The notes below the pieces were generated by a model, which worked only from the letters and a program-made list of their open reading frames with translations, did no database searches and was not told the origin of the DNA. This document shows, piece by piece, positions 49,243-60,229 of a stretch of DNA of 64,000 nucleotides. The number at the start of each line of letters is the position of its first letter. Positions within the stretch are counted from its first letter, which is position 1. The stretch is from Nissolia schottii (lineage: Eukaryota > Streptophyta > Magnoliopsida > Fabales > Fabaceae), in the NCBI GenBank assembly GCA_003254905.1, contig QANU01048949.1, forward strand, positions 509,879 to 573,878. The letters run 5' to 3'. A program made the translations under genes and the position numbers.

Positions 49243-49255
49243 GGAGCCCCCCAGC
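49243..49255 (-). other. polypurine tract
   Basis: GCTGGGGGGCTCC on the minus strand, immediately upstream of the 3' LTR, where plus-strand DNA synthesis of LTR elements is primed. Confidence 0.6.
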
Positions 49256-50047
49256 TTGAAATGCGGAGTGGAATTCCATGGTCTGAGTTAGGTCTTTATG
49301 TGTTGTTAAGAGTTGGTTCCACAAAGAAGTGTCTCTAGGGCGTCGTGGCGGTTGAGGGGTTTATCCGTAGTTGTGTCAGTTGGGGGATTTTCCTTTTTGG
49401 AAATTGTGCGACGGGCGTGCATCCTGTCGTGAGAAATTGAGTCACTCATTTGAGGACACGTGTGCGAGTTGGTGGGCATTTGAGTTTCTCTAGAAAGCGA
49501 GTGTCAGTTTTGTAATGATGGCCTTGGAGGGATATCGCTTGGGTTTCCTTTGTTTTAAATCCCGAGGCCAAGTTCGTTTAATCTTCTCAACTTTTCGCTT
49601 CTATTTTTCTTGGTTTCCTTCCATTTGAACTTCTCTTGCCTTTTGGCTTCTCATTTTCTCGGTGTTCGTCCCTTTAAAATTCTCTGCAACTTTTCAATCT
49701 TCCTCATTTTCTACATCTCACATTGTGGCTCTTGTTCGTTGACAGTGATCACTGTGAGGAGGAGGTTAGTCGATAGTTGCCATTGTGCCACTGTTCTATT
49801 GTTTTAATCTATTTTCAATGTAAAAACTAGTAAGCATCTCTTCTTCTTCTCTTGGAGTATTATGAGTTTTTGTTTTGGTTTGGGACTTGTCTTCTTTGCA
49901 TTTGATTTCAGGGCGTTGTGGGTATATGTTGCAATGTCTTCTGTCAATGGTTTTCTGGGGTTTTGAGTGCCTTTTAAGGATTTTGCTCATAGGGGTTAAG
50001 AAAGCTTGTGGTCTATTTTTTCTTTTCAGTAGTTTGAGATTACGGTA

Positions 50048-50236
50048 GTGGGTAGGTTGAAGAAAAGTTTTCAGGACTTGAAGAGGTTGTGCCCTTTGAA
50101 GGGGTCTCACGAGCGGTTGTTGTATGGGTGGATAGAGTCGGAGGCGTTTGCCATCCCTTCTATCATTCGGGAGGAGCACATTGGTTCTCTGAGTGAGGTG
50201 TTGGAATTGACAGAGGAAGGGGTGGAAAGACCATGA
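50048..50236 (+). pseudogene. antisense ORF remnant inside the LTR element
   Basis: 62-codon open frame on the plus strand, opposite to the element. It reads RLKKSFQDLKRLCPLKGSHE then ERLLYGWIESEAFAIPSI. A similar-looking reading continues after a frame break (ADERVYMLRHNDTPHVEG, about 50260-50310). The composition looks protein-like. Tat-lineage gypsy elements such as Grande are known to carry an antisense gene between pol and the 3' LTR, and this position agrees with that. I cannot assign a domain, and the frame is broken. Confidence 0.45.
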
Positions 50237-50289
50237 ATATAGGTTAGAGGTGTCCTTCGCGGATGAGAGAGTTTATATGCTGAGGCATA

Positions 50290-50797
50290 ACGATACTCCT
50301 CATGTTGAGGGTTTGTGGTTCCGTCATATGGTTCCGTATCTGTGGGAGGAAGGAATCCGTGTGACAGCATCGTATTGAGAATTTCATCTGCGAAAGGGTG
50401 GTTATCCTTCCCTTTCGCATTCCTCACCCCTGTGCGGACCTTTTCAGCGGTGTGGGTGTTTACTTCCGCGGGCAACTTGTGCACAGATTCTTGGGCTTCT
50501 TCATTTGTCAATGACTGGCTCTAGCCATCACCGCGGTTAAGACCTTGGCTTCTTTCTTAGCTTTGTTAGCCGCTATGCGGATTTCTCTTTGTATTTCCCT
50601 TTCCTCTTCTACCTACGCTAGTTGCAATAGAGCTGTTTCCAATTGTGCAATCTTTTCCGCCTGGGGTCTTGACCACATCAGCAAGGTCGAGGGGGCAGAT
50701 TAGTGTCAATAGCTGTGTCTTGTGGTGGACTGGGTGGTGGGGGAGGGATTTGTTCAGGGAGGGGTGGGATGCCACTGGCTCGGGAGGAGGTGAAGGT
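50290..50797 (-). pseudogene. gag remnant of the LTR element
   Basis: On the minus strand, in order: a Pro-rich stretch (PPPEPVASHPSLNKSLP), a charged helical stretch rich in Glu/Lys/Arg (about 50560-50640, broken by stops), and HPFADEILNTMLSHGF followed by PYDGTTNPQHEE. The last part matches the start of the gypsy gag domain (HPF.D.I...... then YDGTTDP..H). Stops and frame breaks separate the pieces. Downstream gag, including the Cys-His knuckle, was not found. Confidence 0.6.
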
Positions 50798-52004
50798 TGT
50801 AACATCTCGTTTTTTCCCTTAGTAAAGATTTTGCGTAATAAATTCATGTACGAAATTTTTATTTAGAAAAGGAAGTTAAAATTACAAACTCCTTCATTAG
50901 AAATGTTTGTAAAGGTAATAGTTCGCAATTTCGTGAAATTTCACAAAGACCGGATTAATTACCTTTTGTCGCCAGAATTTAATTGTATATCAAAGGTATC
51001 CGTAAAGAACACTTTTACGAAAATAAATTTATGAATACCTTGGATTGACTTAAATTCCTTGTTAGAAAAATTAGTAGATCACGATGGTGTGTTCGGACAA
51101 TTTTTAGGACGTTCGTACACGAACAGCTAATGACCAAGCACAATCAAACATGATCGAAATTCAATGTCACAAATTGAAGAACACATACACGACTGCACAA
51201 GGGGAAGCTCATGAAGCTTCATGGTCAGCACATAGGCCGCCTTGCAAGCCAACTTACATAGGCCATAATGAGGAATATGAGTCGCATAGATGAGTCATGG
51301 TGATGATGTCATGGCCTATGTCATAACTAATCAATTTTCATTTAAATTCTTGAGGAAAAATTAAAGAGCAAATTGGCCCAAGGGATTATAAATAGCCTCT
51401 CATGGCTTTTGGAAATTCATACCTAAAGAGTTGCACAAACATGTTCTGTTGGCATACTTTGCCGTTACTCTGCCGAAACAGAAACACATAACCTCACTAC
51501 ATGAGCCTTACCACGATTTCCCTCTAGTTTTCACAACTTTGTTCCCTTGTATATTCTCCTTTGTTTTCTAAGAAAAACCCTAACATACCATAGAACTCGT
51601 TCATTAGCAAGTCACGTGAGCGCTCGAGACACCAGGGCTCTACAGGACTTCTACACGGAGTTTCTTTGAACCACTTGGAATTACTTCTACAAGTAGGTAA
51701 TCCTAGCAAAATCACTTCCTTAGTGATTTATGTGTGCTTATGTTATGTATTGTTATGAATATGTTGTTAGAACTATAGCTATTTGCCTGAAAATCTGCTG
51801 ATGCATATCTGTGCTTTGTTTGGGATATATACGTACCCAAGGGAGATTAAGGTTTTTAATATGAAATTAATGATTTTGAGAGTGCTTTCAAAAGGAGGGA
51901 AGGTGAGGTTTTGATGAAAGGGAAATGTTAAGGAAAAAGGCTTTGAATGGGTTAGGAAAGGATTTAAGAGCAACATTGCTCATAGGTTTCCTCTCAGACC
52001 TCAG

Positions 52005-52125
52005 GTCATTCGAATGACTAGAGCATGGTCATTCGAATGAATCATTGATTTTTCTAAATTGAGGACAAAATGTTCAAGTCATTTGAATGAACATTGATAG
52101 GTCATTCGAATGACTCAGGTTCAGA
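52005..52125. repeat. cluster of GTCATTCGAATGAC palindromes
   Basis: At least four copies or near-copies of the 14-bp palindrome GTCATTCGAATGAC occur within about 120 bp, some with one or two changes. Confidence 0.8.
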
Positions 52126-52544
52126 CCGCTGAGCGCCTTAGGTTTTTCGCTGAGCAGCCTCACGGCATCAGAGTTCGCTGAGCGGCCAAGAAGAAATCGT
52201 TGAGTGACCTGAAAGCCCTAGCTGCTAAGCGAGCCTCAAGGTTCGCTGAGCTACTAAAGAAAACCCTAAGTGTACAAAGATCCCAACTAGCATCGTGGTA
52301 CCATCGGTTAGGCATGAGGATTATATGTGATTAACTGTACGGATGTTATATGTTTATATTGATGCATCATGAGGAACGGGTTGTCATTAGAATGTTAGGA
52401 CAACTTTAGACAACTAGACAGATAATCACATAAACAAGGAATGATCGTAATGGAACATAGGAAAGATGTAAGATCTTAAGAAGGTTCCGGCCACAATGGG
52501 TTCAAAAAACCTTAAAGATATGTACATAGATACATAATAGGGAA

Positions 52545-52650
52545 ACACCTAGCGAGGGGATGACATTCCCACTAGGTATTATACTTGGCGAGGGGATAAT
52601 AATCCCACTGATTACTATATCTGGTGAGGGGACAACGGTCCGACTGGATA
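52545..52650. repeat. degenerate tandem repeat, three units
   Basis: Three units of about 35 bp, each with GAGGGGA, a central run and CC.ACT then TAT. They read CTAGCGAGGGGATGAC, CTTGGCGAGGGGATAA and CTGGTGAGGGGACAAC. Confidence 0.75.
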
Positions 52651-53644
52651 TAAAGAGAAATCAAGGATAAGACAAGACGAGAAGTTTGTTGCCCCGATGG
52701 AAATACCAGCCAGGGTGCATCCAAAAGCACCTAGCTCCCTTCATGCATGCAATATATGATGTATGTGATGACTATATATCTTTATGATAAGGCAACGTCA
52801 AGTGGCGAAGGTTTCACAAGAGGGCCTCTTTAAGATTATGCAATATGAGAGTGCGTGATCCAATATCACAATAACTCAAGCAAGTAAGATTAATAAGCAC
52901 AATAAGTTTCCTAGGTTAAGTAATGCGAAGACTAGAATACTTGCTTACCTAGTAAATTAGATAAAGCTGCTCAGGACTAGCATGGATTAAAGTAATAACA
53001 AGTAGGAACTTTAGCATATTCTATCACCTAGAGAGCTTCTGAATGGCCTGGATCATAATTGAGTAAACAAAGAACAGTCGTGCCCTACAATTCCCATTGA
53101 GGATGCGACGTTCTCATCCCCCCACTCCTTTATGGTTCCAGGCGAGCACGACAAGTACGCCGAGACAAAGTAGACATCACCGGATGAGTAAATACTTCGG
53201 CGTTAAAGGATTCCAAGGAAGTAAAAGGACGATAACTTATGTTTTGTATATTGTATTAGCTAAAGGGATTAGGCATGCCCTTAGCTCTTATGTGAATTAC
53301 CTGTAATATGTATTATTAATTAAATGTGTAATCATGTTATGGACCATGTGATTGTGTGTGTGTATACACACACACATCATGAGATGTTTTGTATGATTAT
53401 TCCAACAGCTTAATTATCACCTAAGTCTTTTGAGACTCTATCGTTTGCTATCTATACCTATGTCTTCTCAAACACGCATGACTCCTAGTTTATGAGTTAA
53501 TAAAGAAAAGGAAAAGATTTCAAAATGATCCATATTTTCAAATACAATTATAGGGACTAGAAGTAACCCAACCAAAGCAGTTAACAACCCTGTGAGCACT
53601 GTTTATGACTATAGCGTGCAGTTAGTAAGGGTGTTGCAGAGGTG

Positions 53645-53760
53645 GTTGGGAAAGTGGGGCATGGGTTCCTACAAATACTGATCCGCGGATGTCCTTAGAT
53701 GTTGCGACACAGTAGGTTTTTCTGGTGAGCTTGGGAGGCATGGTGGCAGAGATGCTTTAG
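53645..53760 (-). pseudogene. 5' start of gag of the LTR element
   Basis: On the minus strand, an ATG near 53739 opens MPPKLTRKTYCV about 70 bp downstream of the primer-binding site. The reading is soon interrupted, and the nested insertion follows at 53638. Confidence 0.4.
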
Positions 53761-53792
53761 GGTCCAAAAAGATGTCGGATGCCGTGAAAAAG

Positions 53793-53811
53793 TCCCCACA
53801 GACGGTGCCAA
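53793..53811 (-). other. primer-binding site
   Basis: TTGGCACCGTCTGTGGGGA on the minus strand directly abuts the 3' end of the 5' LTR (53812). This sequence form is common just inside the 5' LTR of plant gypsy elements. Confidence 0.7.
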
Positions 53812-54193
53812 TGTACCGAGGTAGGTTGTTCCCCGGGCAAATCGGATCCTGGAGCTTCTCTGTTGGTTCGAGGTTGTTGGGATAGGTAACTGCAAGGACT
53901 CTGACGCTCAAGTCAATAAATGTTCGAAGTAGTAAGAAGATCAAGGGTAATTGGGTTTTAGGCGTAACTGGTGTGTTGCTTAGGTTTAAATACCTGAGTG
54001 GCGTCGGTGAACTTCGTCATTATGGGAATCTTTCCGTTGAGTTCGCCTTCGAAAATCTCGGAGCGTTACTCGCCTGAGGGAGGATATCACAAGTTGAGAA
54101 TCTCTTTGGCCGTTGAGGGGGTGCTTAAGTCGAACCGGGGTGCTTAAGTCGAGCCTTCGGGTGTGGTGCTTTAAGATGGACCATTCCATAACA
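53812..54193 (-). repeat. 5' LTR (right copy)
   Basis: 382 bp. It begins TGTTATGG and ends GGTACA on the minus strand. An internal short duplication (GGGGTGCTTAAGTCGA, twice at about 54117-54152) distinguishes it from the left copy. Confidence 0.85.
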
Positions 54194-54198
54194 CAAAA
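54194..54198. repeat. target-site duplication, right copy (CAAAA)
   Basis: Identical to 48849-48853. Confidence 0.8.
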
Positions 54199-55806
54199 TA
54201 TATCATAAGTAATTTTTGATAAATGTACTATTCAGGGACTACTTAATGCATATTTTATAAAATTTAGGAATGAAAAGACTAACAAATTTAACAATTGTAA
54301 AGTTTTATAACTAACAAGTCATTTTGTTTATTTAGGAAAAAGGTTAGATACACGTAAACTTTATTTTGACTTCGCTACTCTTAAATCCTATTATACGACC
54401 AAAAGAAATGTGACCTGTGGTCAGTATGAATTTGGGTTTTATTTAAGTAAATAATATAATATACTAGTGGTATTTTTTTTGCACCATCTTTTTTTCTTGT
54501 AAAGTTTGTAAGGAGGTAAAGATTGTCCGTTGGATTTTACTATTTTTAGGAAACTGATTCAACATTGACTTCTGTAATTTGCATATTTATTCTCTTTAGT
54601 TAACTAACTTTTAAAATTCTTCCATTATGGATGCAAGAATCCACTTCAATTTTTAAGAATCTCTTGTTTTTTAAGTTCTCGTGTAAGCGTTTGAATGTTT
54701 AGATATTTTATTTTATGTGCATGAATTTCATCATGAGTCCAAGCTTCATAAAAAACAAATATTAATAAATTCAAAGGCTAAATAGTTTTTCAAAAGTCAT
54801 TCTTAAAGAAAAGTTTTATCAAATTACCACTTTTATAAATTAATTTAAAATAGTATTTATAAATGAGAATATTAATATACCAATATCAAAAGTATTATAT
54901 TCCATGACTGTTGGCGTAATCTTTGCACATATTCCGTCCCACTTATTTTCTTCATTTGTTGTATTTTTGCTCTTTTTGCGCCACTTTTCCTATTCCATTT
55001 TATTCCCTATCTTCTTTGGATTTATCTGCTTGTTCTCCCAAATTTTATGATGCTATGATTCATGAACCCCCACATAAAATTTGTTTTTTCAAATTCATTT
55101 TGTCAATTCGCATTAAATTTATCTTTATCTATCGTTTGTCTTTCTTGATGAAAATACATTTTTTTGTGTGATTGCTAGTACTTGATTTATTCGGATTGTA
55201 GACTTAAAAAACCACCACAAATGGAAAATATTTTGTAACATATATGTGAGGCTGCAAATTGGAAAGATGTGATTGCGAGTTGAGTTGGAGAGGAAAAGAA
55301 AATATTAAAAATCATAACAAAGCTTTTAAAATTTATCAATTTTGTTTTTTTTCAATGAAATAATATTACTTTAAGTTTTTTAATAAGTGCTCTTAGGGCA
55401 TTTGTTAATTAAACCCTTGTAACTATTCCTCTGTTATGTTTAAATATTTATCACTAAAACCTGAAATGCCATCCTATTATATTTATATTTAATAGAATTT
55501 CATTTACCATATGCTTTATGAACACCTTAAACTGAGTAGTTAAATAAAGTGAGGCTCAGAGACTCACTTGCACTTAGGAGCATACATTTGGAACATAAAG
55601 TTTATTAAAACTAATATTTGTGAGTAGTCTATTGACAATAATAGAAGAGACATAATTGTTTTATAACTGAGTGAATCCAACTTAATCTCAAAAATTAATT
55701 TACGAGAGATTTGCCAAATTTCCAATGTTGTAATAAAAATTATCTTAACCTTATTCATAAGTAAGGTGAGAGTTAACACTTTCAAAGTTACAATAATTTC
55801 TAGTTG
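54199..55806. other. AT-rich intergenic DNA, nothing recognised
   Basis: No gene or repeat supported. The open frame 54923-55171 is rich in Phe/Leu/Ser from T-rich DNA and is probably chance. Confidence 0.45.
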
Positions 55807-55893
55807 CATGACATGGAAGGTTCATGGAAACAATATAACAGCATTGTGTACAACAACACCACATTCCAAATTCAAGTACCTACTTGTTCGTGA
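55807..55893 (+). repeat. direct repeat, copy A
   Basis: About 85 bp beginning GCATGACATGGAAGGTTCAT and ending near GAGTAATT. It is strongly similar to 57537-57627. Confidence 0.8.
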
Positions 55894-56528
55894 GTAATTC
55901 GCACAGGGAACAAAGTTACCTAAACACGAGTAGAAGCTGAGGAAGGCACCGTGAAGGAAGTCCCAATGCTTGGACAAAAGCTCCAAGAGGGTTCCTCGCT
56001 TAGAGAGAGTGCGGTAGCAAGGTGTTCCTACAAAGGCACTCTGACATTCAAGTAAACACAAGTACTAGGTGAGTTCTCTAGAGAGGGAATGAATGATACC
56101 TAGTGACTTGATGAGGTCATGTGCTTTTATAGATGAGCTTTAATGTTTAGATAGAGATAGAGTGAGGGAGATTCGCATAACAGCTTCCCCGACTTATCTT
56201 TTCCCGCATATCTAGGAGTTGGTTGCGGATTGGGGGAGGAGAAGTCGTTGCTTCCTCTTTTAGCTTTGCTGGGTCGAACTGAACCTAGAGTCTTGGGTCT
56301 ATGACCTTCTCCTCCTCCAGGTGTCGCGCAGCTCTCTCTCTTTGGGCCGATGCGAGCGTGTGAGGAGAGCTTCCCCTACTCCTCAGTAGGCTAAGACCTC
56401 TATGAGCCATTTGGACAAGATGAGTTTCTCCCTCTCCTTAGAGGATATGCGCCATTTAGGAAATGTGAATTTCTTTTCCTCCTTAGAAGGGTTAGAGCTC
56501 TCCGAACCCCTAGTCTTTAGCCCGTAAC
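55894..56528 (-). mobile_element. LTR-like remnant with adjacent polypurine tract
   Basis: On the minus strand, CTTGTGCTGGGGGCAA (a polypurine-type tract, present twice in tandem at about 56531-56562) is followed by TGTTACGGG, a typical LTR start. Inside, CACTCTGACATTCAAGTAA (about 56037-56055) is a relative of the motif GACTCTGACGCTCAAGTCA shared by the LTRs at 48.9 and 53.9 kb. The other end, a target duplication and internal coding parts were not found. It is a diverged relative of the larger element, in the same orientation. Confidence 0.5.
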
Positions 56529-57536
56529 ATTGCCCCCAGCACAAGTTGCCCCCAGCACAAGCTCGTTATATTACTGACGAGTGTTGTGCTTTTGTCTTTC
56601 GGACTTTTGTAGCTTGCTTTTGATTGATCATATTTTTCCTTCAAATTTTGTCGCTTCATAGGTATTTTTAGTACTGCTATTTATAATTTTCTGTTGGACC
56701 TTGTTGCTGCCACTATATTTTCTTTGACTTTTTCTTTTGAGAGTCTTCTATCAAAAAATTTGACTTCTCCCATTTTTTCTCCTTTCAAACATATTTAAAC
56801 ATTTCACTCTCCCCCTTTTTCAATTTTCCCCCATTTTTACCTTTTTTAAAATATTTTATTTTTCCCCCTCTCCCCTTTTTTACTCCCCCCTTTCATCTCC
56901 CTTCTTCTTCTTTCCACTCTTCCCCACTCTTTTTTCCACCGGAGATTGCAGCCACTCCGTTGTTCAGCCGCCGTCCTCCCCCTCGCCGCCGCGTCGCCCA
57001 CCGCCGCCACTTTTTCCCCCTTTCCCTTCTTCCTAGTGAATCATCTATCCCCTTCTTCCTTTTTTTATGTTTCTCTTCCATATTCTATGTATGTTGATTT
57101 TGGTTGTGACAAATGGTGTCCCCTTCATCTTTTAAAAACCACTCAAAGAAAAAATTGATCTTTGAATTTGTTATTGCTATGAAAAACTCCATTATTGATC
57201 TTAAAGTTATATTTTTCGTTGAGTTTGTTAATGGATGATTGCCATTGTTGCATGTGTTTGGTGAGGACTCCAATATGTGCATGTTTGCCATAGATGATTG
57301 ATAATAATAAACTATGCTTTATTTTTCTCCATTGTTGGGTTATGTAAAGCTTTTGGGAGGAAGAAAAAAAAATGGGTTAAGAGTTTTAAATTTCTAGAGT
57401 ACGCATACTCTTAAGCAAGTTGTGTAATACTGATTGTAACTGTGAAGGTGCTGACCCCACATAATAATGACTATATAACTATTAGGTTAAATTCTCTATC
57501 TTAAGGCATAAGGCATGTTGTTTATGAAGTTTTTTT
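56529..57536. other. pyrimidine-rich region, no gene supported
   Basis: From about 56750 to 57065 the plus strand is very C/T-rich, with a short GC-rich patch encoding repeated Ala/Pro codons (about 56940-57000). The rest resembles internal or leader sequence of the neighbouring LTR remnant. No domain recognised. Confidence 0.4.
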
Positions 57537-57627
57537 GCATGACATGGAAGATTCATGGAAACTATATAGCAGCCTTGTGTTCAATTAACACCACGTTCCA
57601 AATCCAAGTACCTGCCCATTGGTAATT
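57537..57627 (+). repeat. direct repeat, copy B
   Basis: Similar to 55807-55893 (shared GCATGACATGGAAG, TTCATGGAAAC, ACACCAC.TTCCAAAT and CAAGTACCT). The two copies are about 1.73 kb apart. Confidence 0.8.
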
Positions 57628-58526
57628 TGAAGGGATTTTATATCCAATGATAATTAATTCTGCAAAGGGGACCCGATGTTGGCACCCACTACTACTCAAA
57701 AGTCATATATAGGCACCACTGAACAATTCCATATCCATGTTGCTACCCCGAATCTTAAAAAAGTATGAGGTCCGTACGATGAAAGAGTTATTTTCTATCA
57801 ATTACTACAATATAATCAATAATGGCTTTCTTTGTCTTTTAATTATGCAGCCAACCTTCCACTATCTCTTGTGGAGTTTCATTATTTTTCTTATTTTATA
57901 AATGAAGTTTTGCATGAATTTATGTTCAGAAATTAAACTTTTGTTTATTTATAAATTATTTGGTGTGTAGGTTATGACTGATATTCCAAGTTGGATGAGA
58001 GTCCAAAAACAAGTCTTCAGCTTTTCTCTGTTTCCATGACGAAAAGGCTAAGATTTTTGTATCATATGTGCAAGTTGGAAGGCTGGATTTGAACAATTCA
58101 ACTTGAGCATGCTTTGATATTGCCAATTGACCCTTGATTATTACATAGTTTGGGGGCAAAATGCTGACATGAGCGCTTACCACTTGCAAAACGCCAAAGC
58201 TAGTTGGTACGTAAATTATTTACAAGATAGTGGTCGAAAAGCACTAGTTTCTTTTTCCCTTTTTTATTTTTATCATTTGAAATTGAAACGCGTTCACTTT
58301 CCGAGAAACATTAGCAGCTAGGAAGGAGGAGGACTAGGATGATTCATTTCGTGGCGCAATATATGAGAATTTCACACATCCAATCATCTATTGCTATTGT
58401 GGCCTACTTATTTTTGGAATCTACGTTTCAATTTTATTGTTTCCCAATCCTCTTGTTGTTATTGTTTTTTATAAGATGCAAGAGGACCATCAACATGATT
58501 GGAGTTAATTCCTTTCGCTGGCATGC

Positions 58527-58557
<31 letters not shown>

Positions 58558-58750
58558 CTGCTATGAAATTTCCTAACGCAAAACTCAGGTATTTTCCTAT
58601 CTATAAAACATGATACTAGTACGAATAACTAAAAAGTATTGTCAAGCATTATTTTGCATAATCTCATCACTCTATTCCGAGCTTCTTAGAGATCACAAAA
58701 TCAATATGTCGTCCTTGGAGCAAGCTTTGAGTTGTAATGCAATATGGCAC
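57628..58750. other. intergenic, only an (AT)n run
   Basis: Nothing else recognised. Short open frames are without family resemblance. Confidence 0.45.
58530..58556. repeat. (AT)n microsatellite
   Basis: About 13 perfect AT units. Confidence 0.95.
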
Positions 58751-59060
58751 GATGATACCTGCAAGACTACTCTGACACTCAAGTCAATATGTGTCTAAGG
58801 TGAGTATAATGAATAAAATTTACTCTATCTTAAGATGTGTAAACCTTATATACCTCACTGAGATATAACTGTTGGTTCGATATTGTAACGTTTTGTGTCT
58901 TCATCATGTGTTATGTTAGGATGTTTCCGTCACCTATTATCATTATGAACCTTTATTAAATGATATCATGTCAGTTACGAAATATGACGTTATATGTGGA
59001 CTGAGTCATGTCTTTGTGCTGATATCCATGATATCGGATCTCTAAGTTGGTCCTAGATGG
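58751..59060 (-). mobile_element. LTR-like fragment related to the 48.9/53.9-kb LTRs
   Basis: Contains ACCTGCAAGACTACTCTGAC and CACTCAAGTCAATA (58757-58790), the same core as in the LTRs at 48854 and 53812. As there, a TAAACCTTATATACCTCA stretch follows about 60 bp later. The boundaries are not defined. Confidence 0.45.
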
Positions 59061-60002
59061 GATGAATCAATAATTCGGATTGCGCTTTCATGTTTAGTTT
59101 GCAACAAACATATATTGGAGCTTCGTTCTGACGTGGTCAGTTTATGGGTGTTTCGTGATAAAATGTTATATTCATCCTTATTCAAATTCAAGTTTTGGCA
59201 TTGTGAATATTCAATTCAGTTTACAATGAATATGTTCCTTCTTTCCGTACGGTGCAAGATAAGCTCTGGTTGAAATTTTTAATGAGAAGAAAATGCAAGC
59301 TTACTTGGGTTAATAGAGAATACAGTAATTTATGTTTTTTTTCCCTCTCTTTGGTCGGTGCTTATGGCTTGGTCAAGGAATTAAGCTTTTATGTTGGGCT
59401 AGCCAGAAAAAAGGTTGAGATTGATATGCCTTCACCCAGTTATTGATTTATTTGGTCATGTTTCAACCCAGTTCATAAATTAATCGTAACCTGCTACTGT
59501 CAATTGGGCTTAGATTGGACTAGAACGAATGAAAGGACCTTACATAGAACAAGGTGGCCCAAGTTAGAAACGTTTCATGATATGGATTATGGGGGTGGGC
59601 CGAGATTCATATCACAACTTTATCCGTGACTTTCGACCAAAAATAATTTATATTTGTTCTTCTATAAAACATGAAAAAGTTTCCCACAACCCCCAGAAAC
59701 ACATTAGGACACGTGTCGTTACCAGGAAAAACAAATTTCCGCCTAAGGACATTTGCACTGGCTCAACTACGTAAACCGATAAATTAAAAAAAAAAAAAAG
59801 CAAAAAAGAATAAACAATATCGTCAGCATAGCTATTAGTAATTGTTATAGTAAAGTAATAGTGATAGTAATTTTATATTTTATATACTGCCAACACAGGA
59901 TATCTATGATCTGACCACTTCTTTTTGTAGAGGTCATTATTAACTTAAAACAACAGGTCCACTTCATGAAGGGTCTGATAGATTTTTGAAATAATCCAAA
60001 AA
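59061..60002. other. intergenic, nothing recognised
   Basis: No gene, RNA or repeat end could be supported. Confidence 0.45.
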
Positions 60003-60220
60003 GCAAATCTGCGGATTTTTTACATGTATGGCATTCAAAATTTTATAATCCATAACTTCAGAGTTTTTTAAAAAAAAATCATTTTTTTGTCTGAAATTAC
60101 CACACAATGTAGTGATTTTAAAAAATTTGCTCATACATCTGTAATATTTTCTCCGCCGCCATATTATGAGATTATAAAATTTTGAATGCCATATACATGT
60201 AAAAAGCCCCCAAATCTGCA
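60003..60220. mobile_element. fold-back / MITE-like element with 50-bp inverted arms
   Basis: The left arm (60003-60054) and right arm (60164-60220) are near-perfect reverse complements. Both contain TTTTTACATGTATGGCATTC-type sequence followed by AAAATTTTATAATC; the right arm has a 2-bp insertion. About 110 bp separate the arms. No target duplication was fixed. The transcript or single strand would form a long hairpin. Confidence 0.7.
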
Positions 60221-60229
60221 CCTTCAAAC

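Larger units (their letters stand above)
50798..53638 (+). mobile_element. probable solo LTR nested in the gag of the larger element
   Basis: The block starts TGTAACATCTCG and ends GGGTGTTGCA, the usual TG..CA ends of the plant LTR type beginning TGTAACA. Flanking pentamers AAGGT (50793-50797) and GAGGT (53639-53643) match at four of five positions, as for an aged target duplication. The host gag reading is Pro-rich on both sides of the block. Inside are a TATA-like TATAAATA (51387-51394), palindromic repeats (about 52005-52125) and a degenerate tandem repeat (about 52545-52650). There is no coding potential, as expected for an LTR. Confidence 0.6.
48854..54193 (-). mobile_element. LTR retrotransposon, Ty3/gypsy-like, non-autonomous, with nested insertion
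   Basis: Two direct repeats (48854-49242 and 53812-54193) bound the element and are flanked by identical CAAAA target duplications. On the minus strand the order is: 5' LTR, a primer-binding-type sequence TTGGCACCGTCTGTGGGGA touching the LTR, a start of gag (MPPKLTRK), gag remnants, and a polypurine tract GCTGGGGGGCTCC next to the 3' LTR. The gag style and PBS fit the plant Ty3/gypsy (Tat-like) group. No protease, reverse transcriptase, RNase H or integrase was recognised. An open frame lies in the opposite direction near the 3' LTR. A 2.84-kb block (50798-53638) has inserted into gag. The LTRs are clearly diverged from each other, so the insertion is not recent. Confidence 0.85.

Noticed and set aside
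52005-52125. CRISPR-like array of short repeats
   Set aside because: The repeats are palindromes of 14 bp with irregular spacing in a plant LTR; there are no uniform spacers and no cas genes.
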